From Halorussus lipolyticus (GTDB taxonomy: Archaea; Halobacteriota; Halobacteria; Halobacteriales; Haladaptataceae), in contig NZ_CP119807.1 in assembly GCF_029338375.1 (NCBI RefSeq), positions 1 to 64,000 of the forward strand: a stretch of 64,000 nt of DNA. Reading direction: 5' to 3'. Below are positions 35,977 through 45,508 of the stretch, one piece after another; positions within the stretch are counted from its first letter, which is position 1; each line of letters opens with the position of its first letter. Position numbers and translations under genes: made by a program. A model generated the notes under the pieces. It had not been told where the DNA came from. It did no database searches and was given only the letters and a program-made list of their open reading frames with translations.

Positions 35977-38919
35977 ATGTCCGTTACGGAAGACAGCGTT
36001 ACCGACCTTTTAGCCGACTATCTACGGGATGAGGGAGTCAATGCTGTAACACAAATCTCTCATAATGTAGCGTCGGGTCGCAGTCAGCCTGACTTAGAAG
36101 TACAGGATGGTCGAGTCTTTCTCGGAGAAGCAAAGTGGGAGGATAAGAAATGGAAGGGATTCGGTGAAGCACGTGACTACGGACAACTTCCGGGGGTTTC
36201 GGGGTCATTCATTATCGCTTATCCAAACGACCTCAAACAGGAGACGTTCCAAACAGACTTGTCAGGGAATACTGCTGAAGCCGCGCTTTCTGGTCATGAA
36301 TTCGAAGTTGCTTTCCTCCGAAAAAATGCAGAGACGGATACAGACACGCTCTCATTAGAGCAACTTCCTCAATGGATACAAGATAACATTGAGGACCGGA
36401 AAGACCCTGAGGCAGACCCCGACCAAGTTGTTGATACATTGCGGCAGATGGCCGATATGCTAAATGACCAGCTGGAAGCTGCACCCGAGGAAAACCTGTT
36501 TAAAAATGTCTTAGGTGCTTCTTCTGATGACGATGAGGAACAAGAGGCTGCGCGTGAAACTGCAGGATATCTCTTAGTCAATCAACTCATGTTCTACCGG
36601 GTTCTCAGTACGAGTTCTCGGTTTGATTTCCCGAAATTGGAAGCTGAAGACTTTGACTCACCTCAGGAGCTTACGGACTATTTCGAGATTGTTCTTGAAG
36701 AGGACTTCACTCCGGTTTTCAGCTTTGATATAGCTAGTGACCTTCCAGAGTCCTCCCTTGAAACTGTAAAATCCATCATCCGGAGCCTCAATGGTCTCCA
36801 ACCAGAGAACATTCAGCATGACGTTTTAGGGAAAGTCTTCCACGAGCTTATCCCAGTCTCTGCAAGAAAAAAGGTGGCTGCATATTACACGAAAAACAAG
36901 GCTGCGGACATCCTCACGGACCTAGCCATCGACAAACCGAATGCGAAGGTAATGGACCCAGCATGTGGAAGCGGAACGCTACTTGCATCTTCGTACCTCC
37001 GAAAACGAGAGTTACTGGAAGCGAGTGGGAAGGATTTCACTGAGGAAGACCACCAGCAATTCGTTGAAGAAGACATTACTGGAATTGATGTGATGCCTTT
37101 TGCAGCCCATCTATCCTGCATTCACTTGGCTTTGCAAGCCCCTATCTACGAGACTGACGAAGTGAATATCGGGATTGCCGACAGCACAAGTCTCAAACCA
37201 GGGAGTACGATTGACCCTCTTTCGTTCGTTCTCCCAGAAAGCAGCGAGCAACGCGGTCTCGGTGATTACAGAGATGGGTCCAGTCCTGAAGTTGAGGAAG
37301 AAATGATTGAGGGAGGGAGTACAACGCTTGACGCGGGACAAGGACGGGAGATGGAGTTGAAAACTACCGATTTGATTATTATGAATCCTCCTTTCTCCCG
37401 TCAAGAGTCAATTGCTCGATTCAGTCAAGATTATAAAGCTAAATTGGAGACTCGGTTTGACCGACGTCGCAAGTATCTTCACGGTAAGATGAACTACTGT
37501 TCATACTTCTTCTTCCTTGCAGACAAGTTCCTGAAGCAGGGTGGCCGGATAGCCGCAGTCGTCCCTGCAACCGTTTTGAACGAGAAAAGCGACCACGGTG
37601 TGCGGAAAATGCTGGTCGAAGAATATGATGTTGAGTATATCTTTGCTCGGGAGGATGCCCCGAATTACAGTGAAGACACCGACCTCCGTGAAGTCCTCAT
37701 TGTCGCGAAGAAGGGCAAGTCTGAGGATGATAGTACTGCCTTCGTCTCCCACGATGGGCTTGATATCAATCCAGAACAAGTGCAACTCGCTGCAGATACG
37801 CTTGAGGCTGGTCAGTCCGTTTCGAGAGAGGATTTCTCTGTTCAGCGAATATCAATTGAAGACCTGAATATTGACAACCTCTTCTCTCCCTTCTCCTTGG
37901 ACAATCCAGACCTCTTTGCGAAGTGGGACCGTCTCGTCCAGAACATCCCAACGACCTCGCTTGACACATTCGATGTCGGGCTCATACGAGGAATCGGAAG
38001 TAACGGGAATGGACAGATGCACGTGCATCCGGAAGCCTCCATCAATGACCCAACTGCTCTCAAGTTCGGGGACCGCGACCTGTGGGTGTACGACGATGAG
38101 ACTGACGACCATGTAGTCGCGAAACACCGACACACAGGAGATACAGTTGACGTTCCGAAGGACAATCTCATCCCGAATCTGCGTCGTTACTCCGGTAGGG
38201 GAAAGACCGAGATCTCGAACATCCCCGAGTACGCTATCCAGCATTCAGACTTCTCCGGCATCGACCACTATATGAGTCTTACCGATGAGCCAGAAATTCC
38301 ATCCAAGTGGCATGAGCGTGTGGAACGTCGATTAGGATGGATTGCGCTTGTCCGTCGTGTGGACTTGACAGCTCCTGGTACTCACCACCTCGCATATTAC
38401 TCTGACAAGAAGCGGTTATATCCCGACATGATGTGGGTGCCCACCAAAACCTCTCAAACAGAGGCAAAATTACTTACTGCCTGGTTTGACAGCACATTCG
38501 GTTGGCTCCAGTCTCTCTCCACCCGCGTTGAAACCCGCGGTGCCTGGATTGAATGGCACAAGTACATTGTCAAGAAGTTCCGCGTGCCGGAAATCCACGC
38601 ACTTGACGCCAATGAGAAACAGACTTTGGAGGGAACCTTCGATGAGATTAGTACGGTCGATGCTCCTAGCATGTACGTCCAGCTAGCTCGCAACGCTGAA
38701 CCATCCGAATTCGATGATGAAGAAGAAGACCGGATGGACAAAGCATTCGACGGCCTATCGGATGAGCTTGGAGAAGGCTATGAGTCGCGGAGAAAACTTG
38801 ACTCCACACTTCTGGACCTCGCTGATATCTCTGATGACGACCAAGATGAGCTGCTCGAAGAACTGTACAACGGGATGCTACGCGAGATGGTTGCTCTAAA
38901 GTTGATGATGGACTCATAG
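35977..38919 (+). CDS. single-chain type IIG-like restriction-modification enzyme
   Basis: A 980-residue enzyme combining DNA cleavage and N6-adenine methylation. The N-terminal nuclease core shows Asp in QPDLEVQDGRVFLGEAKWED (residues about 36-54, PD then ExK). A helical connector follows. The methyltransferase has the SAM-binding motif VMDPACGSGTLLASSYL near 324 and the catalytic NPPFSRQES near 469. The C-terminal part (about 640-900) resembles target-recognition domains. I use the ATG at 35977; an ATG 30 bases earlier is in frame. A strong AT-rich box TTATTATTGTATAATATAA lies at about 35908-35927. No separate specificity or restriction gene is nearby. The next intact gene is a DUF262 protein on the other strand, ending about 560 bases away. 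Confidence 0.87.
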   Translation: MSVTEDSVTDLLADYLRDEGVNAVTQISHNVASGRSQPDLEVQDGRVFLGEAKWEDKKWKGFGEARDYGQLPGVSGSFIIAYPNDLKQETFQTDLSGNTAEAALSGHEFEVAFLRKNAETDTDTLSLEQLPQWIQDNIEDRKDPEADPDQVVDTLRQMADMLNDQLEAAPEENLFKNVLGASSDDDEEQEAARETAGYLLVNQLMFYRVLSTSSRFDFPKLEAEDFDSPQELTDYFEIVLEEDFTPVFSFDIASDLPESSLETVKSIIRSLNGLQPENIQHDVLGKVFHELIPVSARKKVAAYYTKNKAADILTDLAIDKPNAKVMDPACGSGTLLASSYLRKRELLEASGKDFTEEDHQQFVEEDITGIDVMPFAAHLSCIHLALQAPIYETDEVNIGIADSTSLKPGSTIDPLSFVLPESSEQRGLGDYRDGSSPEVEEEMIEGGSTTLDAGQGREMELKTTDLIIMNPPFSRQESIARFSQDYKAKLETRFDRRRKYLHGKMNYCSYFFFLADKFLKQGGRIAAVVPATVLNEKSDHGVRKMLVEEYDVEYIFAREDAPNYSEDTDLREVLIVAKKGKSEDDSTAFVSHDGLDINPEQVQLAADTLEAGQSVSREDFSVQRISIEDLNIDNLFSPFSLDNPDLFAKWDRLVQNIPTTSLDTFDVGLIRGIGSNGNGQMHVHPEASINDPTALKFGDRDLWVYDDETDDHVVAKHRHTGDTVDVPKDNLIPNLRRYSGRGKTEISNIPEYAIQHSDFSGIDHYMSLTDEPEIPSKWHERVERRLGWIALVRRVDLTAPGTHHLAYYSDKKRLYPDMMWVPTKTSQTEAKLLTAWFDSTFGWLQSLSTRVETRGAWIEWHKYIVKKFRVPEIHALDANEKQTLEGTFDEISTVDAPSMYVQLARNAEPSEFDDEEEDRMDKAFDGLSDELGEGYESRRKLDSTLLDLADISDDDQDELLEELYNGMLREMVALKLMMDS

Positions 38920-38944
38920 AACCGATTCTCTCGGACGACAGGAG

Positions 38945-39140
38945 TTATGGGTGGCTATCATGCCACTCATGGATGCGATTGTAAATCGGGATTCCGTGTT
39001 CTGTAGCTTCCTCCATTGCAATGGTACTGCCTTGTTTCTTTCGAAGAAACCGAGGGAAGTATCTGTTGAATCGTGAGATGACCATACGACTACGTCATGT
39101 GGTTTCTCTGCGTCCGGTTGTAGAACGTCATCCTTGATCA
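38945..39140 (-). pseudogene. degenerate C-terminal coding remnant
   Basis: Minus-strand reading gives VIKDDVLQPDAEKPHDVVVW, then after a one-base shift SRFNRYFPRFLRKKQGSTIA, MEEATEHGIPIYNRIHEWHD and a stop at 38945. The end has the flavour of a Rossmann/SLOG-like protein tail, but I cannot name it. It is not expressed as an intact protein. Confidence 0.4.
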
Positions 39141-39299
39141 CCGCAGACGCTGAGTCGATGGCATCTCACTGGAGTAGAAGGATTCCGAGTGTGTCGTGGG
39201 CGAGTTAGTAGGCGATCAACTGGTGCAAATTCTCGTTCGACGATCCCGAACTCCTTGGCTTTCTTATCATTGGCCTGATAGCATCGAGATACGAGTTTA

Positions 39300-39322
39300 C
39301 TCTCTCTCTCTCTCTCTCTCTC
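39300..39322. repeat. CT dinucleotide repeat
   Basis: An uninterrupted run of about eleven CT units. It lies in non-coding sequence between the degenerate remnant and the DUF262 gene. Such microsatellites are rare in archaea and prone to slippage. Confidence 0.9.
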
Positions 39323-39475
39323 GGCTTTGTCGAGTGCGTCAAACGGCAAGCATCCTTGAGGTTGTCACATTATAAGCGGAGTAGCGAGTGCTTGAGGAGT
39401 GACTTCGAGGCGGTTCACGTAGAGAAGTTTCCCTAAATCTAAGGCTTCTACTGTTAGGCAAAGAGAGACGTGTTC

Positions 39476-41299
39476 TTACTCTGTGGTGAAGTCGTTGAAT
39501 GTGGTGGTGATTTTGTCGCGGATGAGTTGTTCTCGCTGGTTGAGGAATTCGGGGAAGTTCTCCAATTTGTAGAGAGAGGGATTGTTCGGGATACAGTGGC
39601 GTTCCCGATAGGGATCGGTACGGGTGGTAATCCACTCGTCAAACGGGAGTTCTTGTTTGCGGGCGTTCTCTTCGTCAGTAAGGAGTTGGAGGTTTGCAAT
39701 TCGGTTTTTTGCTTCTTCGTATTGCTTTGCCTGCATCGGATCGAAGCCGTGTTCTTCGACAAGCGTCTCTTCGTCAAGTTTGTTCTGTGGGAAAATATGG
39801 TCCTGTTCGTAGTTAACGCCTTGGCGGACTGCTTCGTCAAAATGCAGGAGAGAGAGCAAGAGGAATGATTTTTGAGACCGATAGGTTGTCTCTTCTAAGA
39901 GCGTTTGGAGAACTTCCTCACTGAAGCCGACGACTTTCCCTCGGCCACGCATCTTTTCATGGATTGTCTGTAGGGGGAAGGCTCCATCTGACTGGTTGAT
40001 TGCGGCGCGGGCGTCGTCAAGGACTTCGTCAGGCCGTGAGTTGAATGTCCCATTGAGAAGCGCAGAAGTGAGCCAGTAATGAATACGGCGTCGGGTTTCG
40101 AGACCGACGGTGGATGTCCAGTCAAGTGACGGATTGTGTTGGTCAATAAAGTACGCGATCGGGATGAGTGCGTTATGGCTAGTGAGACTTCGGCTGTCGA
40201 GACCGAACTCAACAATCAAGTTGAGTGTTTCTATGATTGCGTCTTGGAACCCGCCGCTCTCCCAAACCGTCTGCATCCGGTCTAGGTTTTCGTTGGAGAA
40301 GTTCCCAATCCGATATTGGGGAATGGTTTCCGTGCCGAACATCAGGAGTGCTTTCAGGATAAAGTCGATTCCGAATTTGAAATTCCGGTCAGAGTGTTCT
40401 CTGTTGAGTTGGTCGACGAACGAGGTGATCTGTTCGCGGGCGTCTAGTGAGTCGTCTCCTTGACTCCAACGTGCGGTCGCCATTGACAGAAGGATCTCCG
40501 ACTTGCTGAGTGGCGTGCCCCCGTCGTTCATTCGGACGAAAATATCGAGAACGCGTTCTCGATTGGTCGTGTTCTCCTCGTGGTATTGAATTACATCGTC
40601 GTCATGGACAACGTCGAAGAGTTTTTTCAGGGTCTTCCCTGCCGTCCATCGATGTTCATCCTCAATATCGAGATCTTCGGCGATGTCCATGATATCGTCG
40701 GAGGGATCAATGGTGAGAACGTCGCCGACGCGATACCAGTAGGTCCCTTCTGAGTTCGATGGTTCTGGTTCGCGGAAAGAGAATTCGTATTTAAGCCCGA
40801 GTTCATCGTCAACGGTATCATCACCACCAGAGAGGAGATTGAGATAGAGCCGTTTCTGGTTCCAGGCGTCCGGGTTTTTCCGCTGGGCGTACTTTCGCTT
40901 CTCCGTGTACGTCCCTTTTAAGCCAATGTAGAATGCGGTGAGTCGCTGTTGACCGTCGAGAACTAAGTCTTGTTCTGACGGGAGTTCCAGCTCATCTTGC
41001 TCTCGGACTTTTACATTGTGATACCGCATCTGGTCGAATTCCGGGTCGTCTGGATGGACACTATCCTCAATGTAGTGTTGAATGAACTGATATTTCATCT
41101 CGTCACTGGCTTCCTCACCGTTCAAGTGCCAGACGAGAAATGACCCAATTGGATACCCCTGCATTAGCGAGTCGAACAGCCGAATAATTTGGTCCGCATC
41201 CCAGACAAATTCACGCTGAATCGCTGGCAATAGGATAGAATGATTCAATCGGTCAACGGCCTGTGAGATACTCCACGACTGCGTCATACTGCCAGACAT
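39476..41299 (-). CDS. DUF262/DUF1524 (GmrSD-like) protein with HNH motif
   Basis: A 607-residue protein. The N-terminal DUF262 domain has ILLPAIQREFVWDADQIIRL and the ParB-like hallmark VLDGQQRLTAFYIGL near residue 110, linked in GmrSD enzymes to nucleotide-driven control. The C-terminal DUF1524 domain has the HNH-type motif NYEQDHIFPQNKL near 493 and IANLQLLTDEENARKQ, as in type IV restriction nucleases that cut modified DNA. I use the ATG at 41299; one ten codons earlier is in frame. Position in the defence zone supports an antiviral role. The substrate (modified phage DNA) is inferred from the family. Confidence 0.87.
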   Translation of the reverse strand: MSGSMTQSWSISQAVDRLNHSILLPAIQREFVWDADQIIRLFDSLMQGYPIGSFLVWHLNGEEASDEMKYQFIQHYIEDSVHPDDPEFDQMRYHNVKVREQDELELPSEQDLVLDGQQRLTAFYIGLKGTYTEKRKYAQRKNPDAWNQKRLYLNLLSGGDDTVDDELGLKYEFSFREPEPSNSEGTYWYRVGDVLTIDPSDDIMDIAEDLDIEDEHRWTAGKTLKKLFDVVHDDDVIQYHEENTTNRERVLDIFVRMNDGGTPLSKSEILLSMATARWSQGDDSLDAREQITSFVDQLNREHSDRNFKFGIDFILKALLMFGTETIPQYRIGNFSNENLDRMQTVWESGGFQDAIIETLNLIVEFGLDSRSLTSHNALIPIAYFIDQHNPSLDWTSTVGLETRRRIHYWLTSALLNGTFNSRPDEVLDDARAAINQSDGAFPLQTIHEKMRGRGKVVGFSEEVLQTLLEETTYRSQKSFLLLSLLHFDEAVRQGVNYEQDHIFPQNKLDEETLVEEHGFDPMQAKQYEEAKNRIANLQLLTDEENARKQELPFDEWITTRTDPYRERHCIPNNPSLYKLENFPEFLNQREQLIRDKITTTFNDFTTE

Positions 41300-41905
41300 T
41301 ATACACCACCGATATAAATGAAACGACATAGCCTAGCTGTCCCTGGATCTCATCTTGACCCTGAACATCGCGAGTGTTCGGACGGTGCTTGTATTCAATC
41401 CAGCCACACCAGGACTGACGCCGCAGGCTAGCACAGATTACCTCGCACCGGTCCGGACGAAGCAAATTCACCCCCAACGCATCCTCTCCAAGACTACCTA
41501 TAACGTCTGTCTATAACCAAAGCTACGTCCGTTCATCCCGACGAACCAGTTAATCCGAGTGTAGAACTGCGCGTCCTTGTGAACGAGGTCGCGTGTCGAT
41601 TCGAGACTGTCGCTGCAGGGCGCGGAAAACGCCGGAAGGTTGAATTCCATATGACCTCTCTCGTTGACGGACGTACCGCGGATGTGGCGAGAGAACTCAT
41701 TGGCTACATCTCTTGAATAGACCGTACTACGTCAACGATGATAGCCTAGAGTGACTAGGAATTCCTGATACTGGGGCCTCGTACGACGTTCGTGAACGAA
41801 CAAGAAATCTCGAATACGCATCGCTTGCCGACGTGGTTGGTCTCGTGTTGAAGCGGGCGGAGAACCTGCCGCGGAAGATTTTAGCCAGCATTGAGAGTAG
41901 CCATG
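41300..41905. other. degenerate intergenic region left of IS1595 element
   Basis: No intact gene. The plus strand 41505-41716 is an open frame lacking a start. Between 41745 and 41900 another stretch (DVRERTRNLEYASLADVVGL, then KRAENLPRKILAS) looks coding but has no start and is cut by the insertion sequence. These are probably remains of small genes. Confidence 0.4.
41505..41716 (+). pseudogene. start-less coding remnant
   Basis: An open frame of 70 codons without ATG or GTG near its beginning, reading HPDEPVNPSVELRVLVNEVA, then RKVEFHMTSLVDGRTADVAR and ELIGYIS before TGA. Composition is haloarchaeal-like. I do not recognise the family. Confidence 0.35.
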
Positions 41906-42955
41906 GTCGCTCTTATGTAGAATTGCGGAAAGTCCCGATAACGAGACATTCAATGGTTGAGTCGACGGATTTGCCAGCCAGGGTGAGTGAGCGAACGATG
42001 CCGAAGGTGTGAGCGGCCTGTTCCAAGCCCTGCTTGGACAGGCCGCGGAACTTCCGCAGCCATGGTTGAACAAGCGAAAACAGGCACTCAGCCTGGTTAA
42101 TGTGGACGCCGTCGGGCGATACGTACCGTTCCTTGTGCACGACGGTTCGATGGTCACGCTCCATCTCTCGGTAGGCTTGGAGACCGTCGATCCAGACCTC
42201 TCCCAGTGGCTGGGAGAGGTCTTCAGCCGCCTGAATCACTGGCTCAAGATCACCGTCGTAGTCGATGCCGAGTTGGCCGCGGATCACGCGAAGCGAGTCG
42301 CGGCACGCCGCGACGAGCGTCAGTTGATCACCGTGACGCCCTCGCCAGCGTGATCGGCCTCTCTGGGACGAGCCGCCGCGAGAACGGCTGTGCCGCGGCG
42401 GCTCTTGTCCTTTGTAGCCCGAACAGACCTCACCAGATTCGTCGACTTGTATCGGTCCGTCGATGGTTTGGTTGAGGAGGCTCCAGACGACGGGGAAGCC
42501 GCGATGGATCGCGGCTTCCACCTCCCGAATCGCCGTGTGAATGGTTTTGTAGGCTCGCCCGAGCAACGGCGCGATCTGGTTGATACTGAGTAACGTATCG
42601 GCGTAGAGCGTGAACGCGAGAAGCACCTCTCCTGTGGTGAGGTGCTTCTCGTGGAACGGCGTTCCGTAGGTGTAGACCGGCTTGAAGTTGCAGTCTCGGC
42701 ACCACACGCGGTCGAGACTCGACCACGTCTGGACAGCGGTGTGCCCGCAGCGTGGACAGGACGTGTTCTCCCAGAAGTCCTTGAGTCGCCGCTCGATGCG
42801 GGCATTGAGCGGTTCGGTGTCGATCTCGACGACGCCCAGCTTGATCAACTCGCGAAACATCCCGCCAAACGCCGGCTGAGCAGAAGCCATACCGCTAGAT
42901 TACCGCCGACTCAGTGTAACTACACGGGCTTTCCGCAGCCTTGCATAAGAGCGAC
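41906..42955 (-). mobile_element. IS1595-family insertion sequence
   Basis: About 1050 bases with imperfect terminal inverted repeats of about 32 bases. The left end is GTCGCTCTTATGTAGAATTG (41906-41925), the right end inverted GTCGCTCTTATGCAAGGCTG (42936-42955); both go on to CGGAAAG. It contains one intact transposase. A small element with the same ends follows after five bases. Confidence 0.85.
41913..42890 (-). CDS. IS1595-family transposase
   Basis: A 325-residue transposase. The N-terminal zinc ribbon reads CPRCGHTAVQTWSSLDRVWC with a further CRDC. The helix-turn-helix SINQIAPLLGRAYKTIHTAI follows. The catalytic core has Asp in GPIQVDESGEVCSGYKG, Asp in GEVWIDGLQAYREM, and the Asn/Glu region HINQAECLFSLVQPWLRKFR, as in the ISXO2-like DDE/N superfamily. 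The frame is intact, so the element may be active. Basic-rich insertion RHSRSRGGSSQRGRSRWRG lies in the centre. Confidence 0.92.
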   Translation of the reverse strand: MASAQPAFGGMFRELIKLGVVEIDTEPLNARIERRLKDFWENTSCPRCGHTAVQTWSSLDRVWCRDCNFKPVYTYGTPFHEKHLTTGEVLLAFTLYADTLLSINQIAPLLGRAYKTIHTAIREVEAAIHRGFPVVWSLLNQTIDGPIQVDESGEVCSGYKGQEPPRHSRSRGGSSQRGRSRWRGRHGDQLTLVAACRDSLRVIRGQLGIDYDGDLEPVIQAAEDLSQPLGEVWIDGLQAYREMERDHRTVVHKERYVSPDGVHINQAECLFSLVQPWLRKFRGLSKQGLEQAAHTFGIVRSLTLAGKSVDSTIECLVIGTFRNST

Positions 42956-42960
42956 TTCAA

Positions 42961-43100
42961 CGCTCTTATGTAGAACTGTGGAAAGACGATCTGACAGGAA
43001 CTATTCCTGCTGTCGTCTGGCGGTTTAACCGCTCACTCAGTTGCTCCGCATGAAGCCATTATAAGTAGATGGCCGCTTTCCGCGTTTCTACATAAGAGCG
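42961..43100. mobile_element. MITE with IS1595-type ends
   Basis: A 140-base element without a gene. Its left end CGCTCTTATGTAGAACTGTG and inverted right end CGCTCTTATGTAGAAACGCG both continue to GAAAG and match the ends of the IS1595 element just to its left. The interior is unrelated to the transposase. It is a miniature inverted-repeat element mobilised by that transposase, inserted at the 5' end of the downstream recombinase gene. Confidence 0.8.
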
Positions 43101-44101
43101 ACTGGGCTATCGACGACGAGCGCACTCGAAACGCCTTCGAATCGTACCTCCGGTCGCTCGACCGTCGCCGGAAACTCGCCGACTCCACGCTCGCCTCGAA
43201 ACGCACCCACCTGTCGGCCTACGCCGAGACCTACCGCGACCGCCACGGGACCGACGACCTCCTTACGCCACTCGAAAATCTCGACGAGCGCGGCGAGGAG
43301 ATAGACCGTGCCTACGCAGTCCTCGACGTGTTCGACGCCGAACGCTCGACCGACGCCTCGAAAATGGAGTACACGACGACCGTCACGAACTGGTACGACC
43401 GCCTCGTCCGCCACGGCCGGGGGAAGTTTAATCCGCTCGAACACGCGATGACCGAGTTCGGATGGGAGCGCGAAGACCCCGACAATCGTCCGCTCGAAGC
43501 GACCGACGTTCGTGCCCTCTACGACGCCGCAGAATCGCTCGAAAACCGTCTCCTCGTCGTGGCACTCGCGGGATGGGGGCTTCGCTCTGGCGAGGCCGCA
43601 CGTCTTCACCAGCGCCAGTTGGTTGGTCTGGACAGCGACGACCCACGTCTCGACTTCCAAGAACGAAAAAACGGGCCGAGTTCGGTGAGTCTCCTGTACG
43701 GTCTCAGCGTGCTGAAAGACCGCCGGAATGCGCTCGCCGAAGACGAGACGTGGAACGGGTACCTGTTCCCGTCGTCGCAGTCCTCTGCGGGGCACATCGC
43801 CAGCAACACGGTTCGGAACCGATTCCGGTCGCTTGCATCCGACGCGGGCGTACAGGTTCGGGGCCACCGGCCGAAACCGCACATGGCCCGCCGGTTCTGG
43901 TACACGGCGTATCAGCAAGCGACAGCGAACCTCCTCGACCGCCTCGAAGGAATCGCGGCCGACCAAGGAAGCGCGTCCGCCGAAGTCGTCGCTCAGAGCT
44001 ATCTCTCGAACGAGGAGCTTCGAACGGCGCGCCGTGACGCGATGCGTGAGAAACTGGCCGAAGCGCTCGAGCGAGCAGAGGCGGAACGACCGTCGGAATA
44101 A
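43100..44101 (+). pseudogene. tyrosine recombinase, 5' end truncated by MITE
   Basis: The open frame starts at the MITE edge as DWAIDDERTRNAFESYLRSL and continues through a core-binding domain (STLASKRTHLSAYAETYRD) and catalytic domain. Arg is in AGWGLRSGEAARLHQ, the H-x-x-R box in KPHMARRFWYTAYQQ, and the Tyr in VAQSYLSNEELR. Only a few N-terminal codons seem lost; the first ATG is at 43328, inside the core-binding domain. The shorter product, of 257 residues, would retain catalysis but probably not DNA clasping. It marks the right border of the mobile region: genes beyond look chromosomal. Confidence 0.75.
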
Positions 44102-44231
44102 ACCATATTCTGGTGTATCATTCGCTGTCCCACCTCGGGTGTGAAGTAGTCGGTTAAATTCGTTTCAGTAGCCCGGATTACCAAAATTCGCTTCCGGGAA
44201 CCCTTTTTTCCGAACCCCGAGAAGTACCGAT

Positions 44232-45446
44232 ATGGTCTCGTTGGTTCGGCGGTACTACCTCTACCGCGCGACGCTCTCGGCGGGGTTCTACCTGCCGGTC
44301 TCCGTGATTTACATGGAGACGCAGGGTCTCGGCCTCGCCGACATCGGGTTCGTGCAGGGGGCGTTCCTGTTCTCGATGGTGGCGTCGGAACTGCCGACCG
44401 GCTATCTCGGCGACCGACTCGGCAGACGGTCGGCGCTCGCGCTCGGCAACGCCATCGTCGTCGCGGTGATGCTCGGGTTCACCGTCGCCGACTCCACCGC
44501 GGCGTTCGCCGTCGTCTACGTGGTCTGGGCGGTCGGATGGACCTTCAGAACCGGGACGGCTGACGCATGGCTCTACGAACTCCTCGCCGAGGAGGGCATG
44601 GCGGACGAACACGCCCGAATCAGCGGTCGGGCCAACTCGGCCCTGCGAATCGTTTCCGCTGGCACGGCGCTCACCGCGGGGGTCCTCTACACTATCGACC
44701 CGGCGGTCCCCTTCCTCGCCAACGCGGGACTGGCGGCGCTCGGCCTGCCGCTCCTCGCCACGCTCCCGAAGACGCAGGGAAGTGCTGACGGCGATGCCGA
44801 CGCGAACGCTGAGACCGACGCGGCCGATTCCGGGATGAGCGTCCGCGAGGCCGTCCGGGTCCTCGCCACCCAACTCCCCCGGCCGTCGATTCGCTGGATA
44901 GTCGCCTACGCCGCGCTGTTCAACCTCGTGTTCTCGGTGACGCGGGTGTTCGAGCAACCGGCGATGCGGGCGGTCGGGGTGCAGGTCGCCGAGTTGGGTC
45001 TCCTCTACGCCGGGTTCAAACTCGTCTCGGCAGTCGCCGCGGGGTCTGTCGGACCGATACAGGACCGCCTCGGAACTCGCGGGGTCCTGCTGTCGCTGGT
45101 CCCGGTCGTCGCCGTCGTCTACGCCAGTTTCGCCGTCGTGCCGATACTGCTGGTTCCGGCGCTGTTCGTCCGGCGTGGGATGCAGAGCGTCACCCGACCG
45201 GTCCGCAACGAGTACATCAACGACCGGTTGGAGGACGTTGGCCGGGCAACGGTGCTGTCGGGCGTCTCGATGGCGCTCACGCTGGTCTCGGGCACCGCGA
45301 ACGTCCTCGGCGGCCGGGTCGCGGCGTCTGTCGGTCCGCTGGCCTTCCTCTCGACGGTCGGCGTTGCGGTGTCGGTCGCCGGCGGTCTCGTCTGGGTCGC
45401 CACGCGGCCGGTCCGGACCTCCTCGGCCGACGCTGTGCCGTCGTAG
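44232..45446 (+). CDS. MFS transporter
   Basis: A 404-residue major facilitator with about twelve hydrophobic helices. The loop 2-3 signature reads GYLGDRLGRRSALALGNAIV. A charged central loop rich in Asp and Ala (GSADGDADANAETDAADSG) near residue 190 separates the halves. The second half repeats the signature weakly (GPIQDRLGTRGVLLSL). Substrate is not evident. The gene stands alone with a T-run promoter region before it, and its GC-rich codon use is like the genes that follow, unlike the AT-rich toxin and restriction genes. Confidence 0.88.
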   Translation: MVSLVRRYYLYRATLSAGFYLPVSVIYMETQGLGLADIGFVQGAFLFSMVASELPTGYLGDRLGRRSALALGNAIVVAVMLGFTVADSTAAFAVVYVVWAVGWTFRTGTADAWLYELLAEEGMADEHARISGRANSALRIVSAGTALTAGVLYTIDPAVPFLANAGLAALGLPLLATLPKTQGSADGDADANAETDAADSGMSVREAVRVLATQLPRPSIRWIVAYAALFNLVFSVTRVFEQPAMRAVGVQVAELGLLYAGFKLVSAVAAGSVGPIQDRLGTRGVLLSLVPVVAVVYASFAVVPILLVPALFVRRGMQSVTRPVRNEYINDRLEDVGRATVLSGVSMALTLVSGTANVLGGRVAASVGPLAFLSTVGVAVSVAGGLVWVATRPVRTSSADAVPS

Positions 45447-45508
45447 GACGAGCGACGAGCGCGGCCGAACGTCGAACTTCTATCACGCTGTAAGGTGAAG
45501 GGTGGGGC

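Noticed and set aside
43088..43966. 292-codon minus-strand frame opposite the truncated integrase
   Set aside because: Valine- and arginine-rich shadow reading; the plus strand carries all recombinase motifs.
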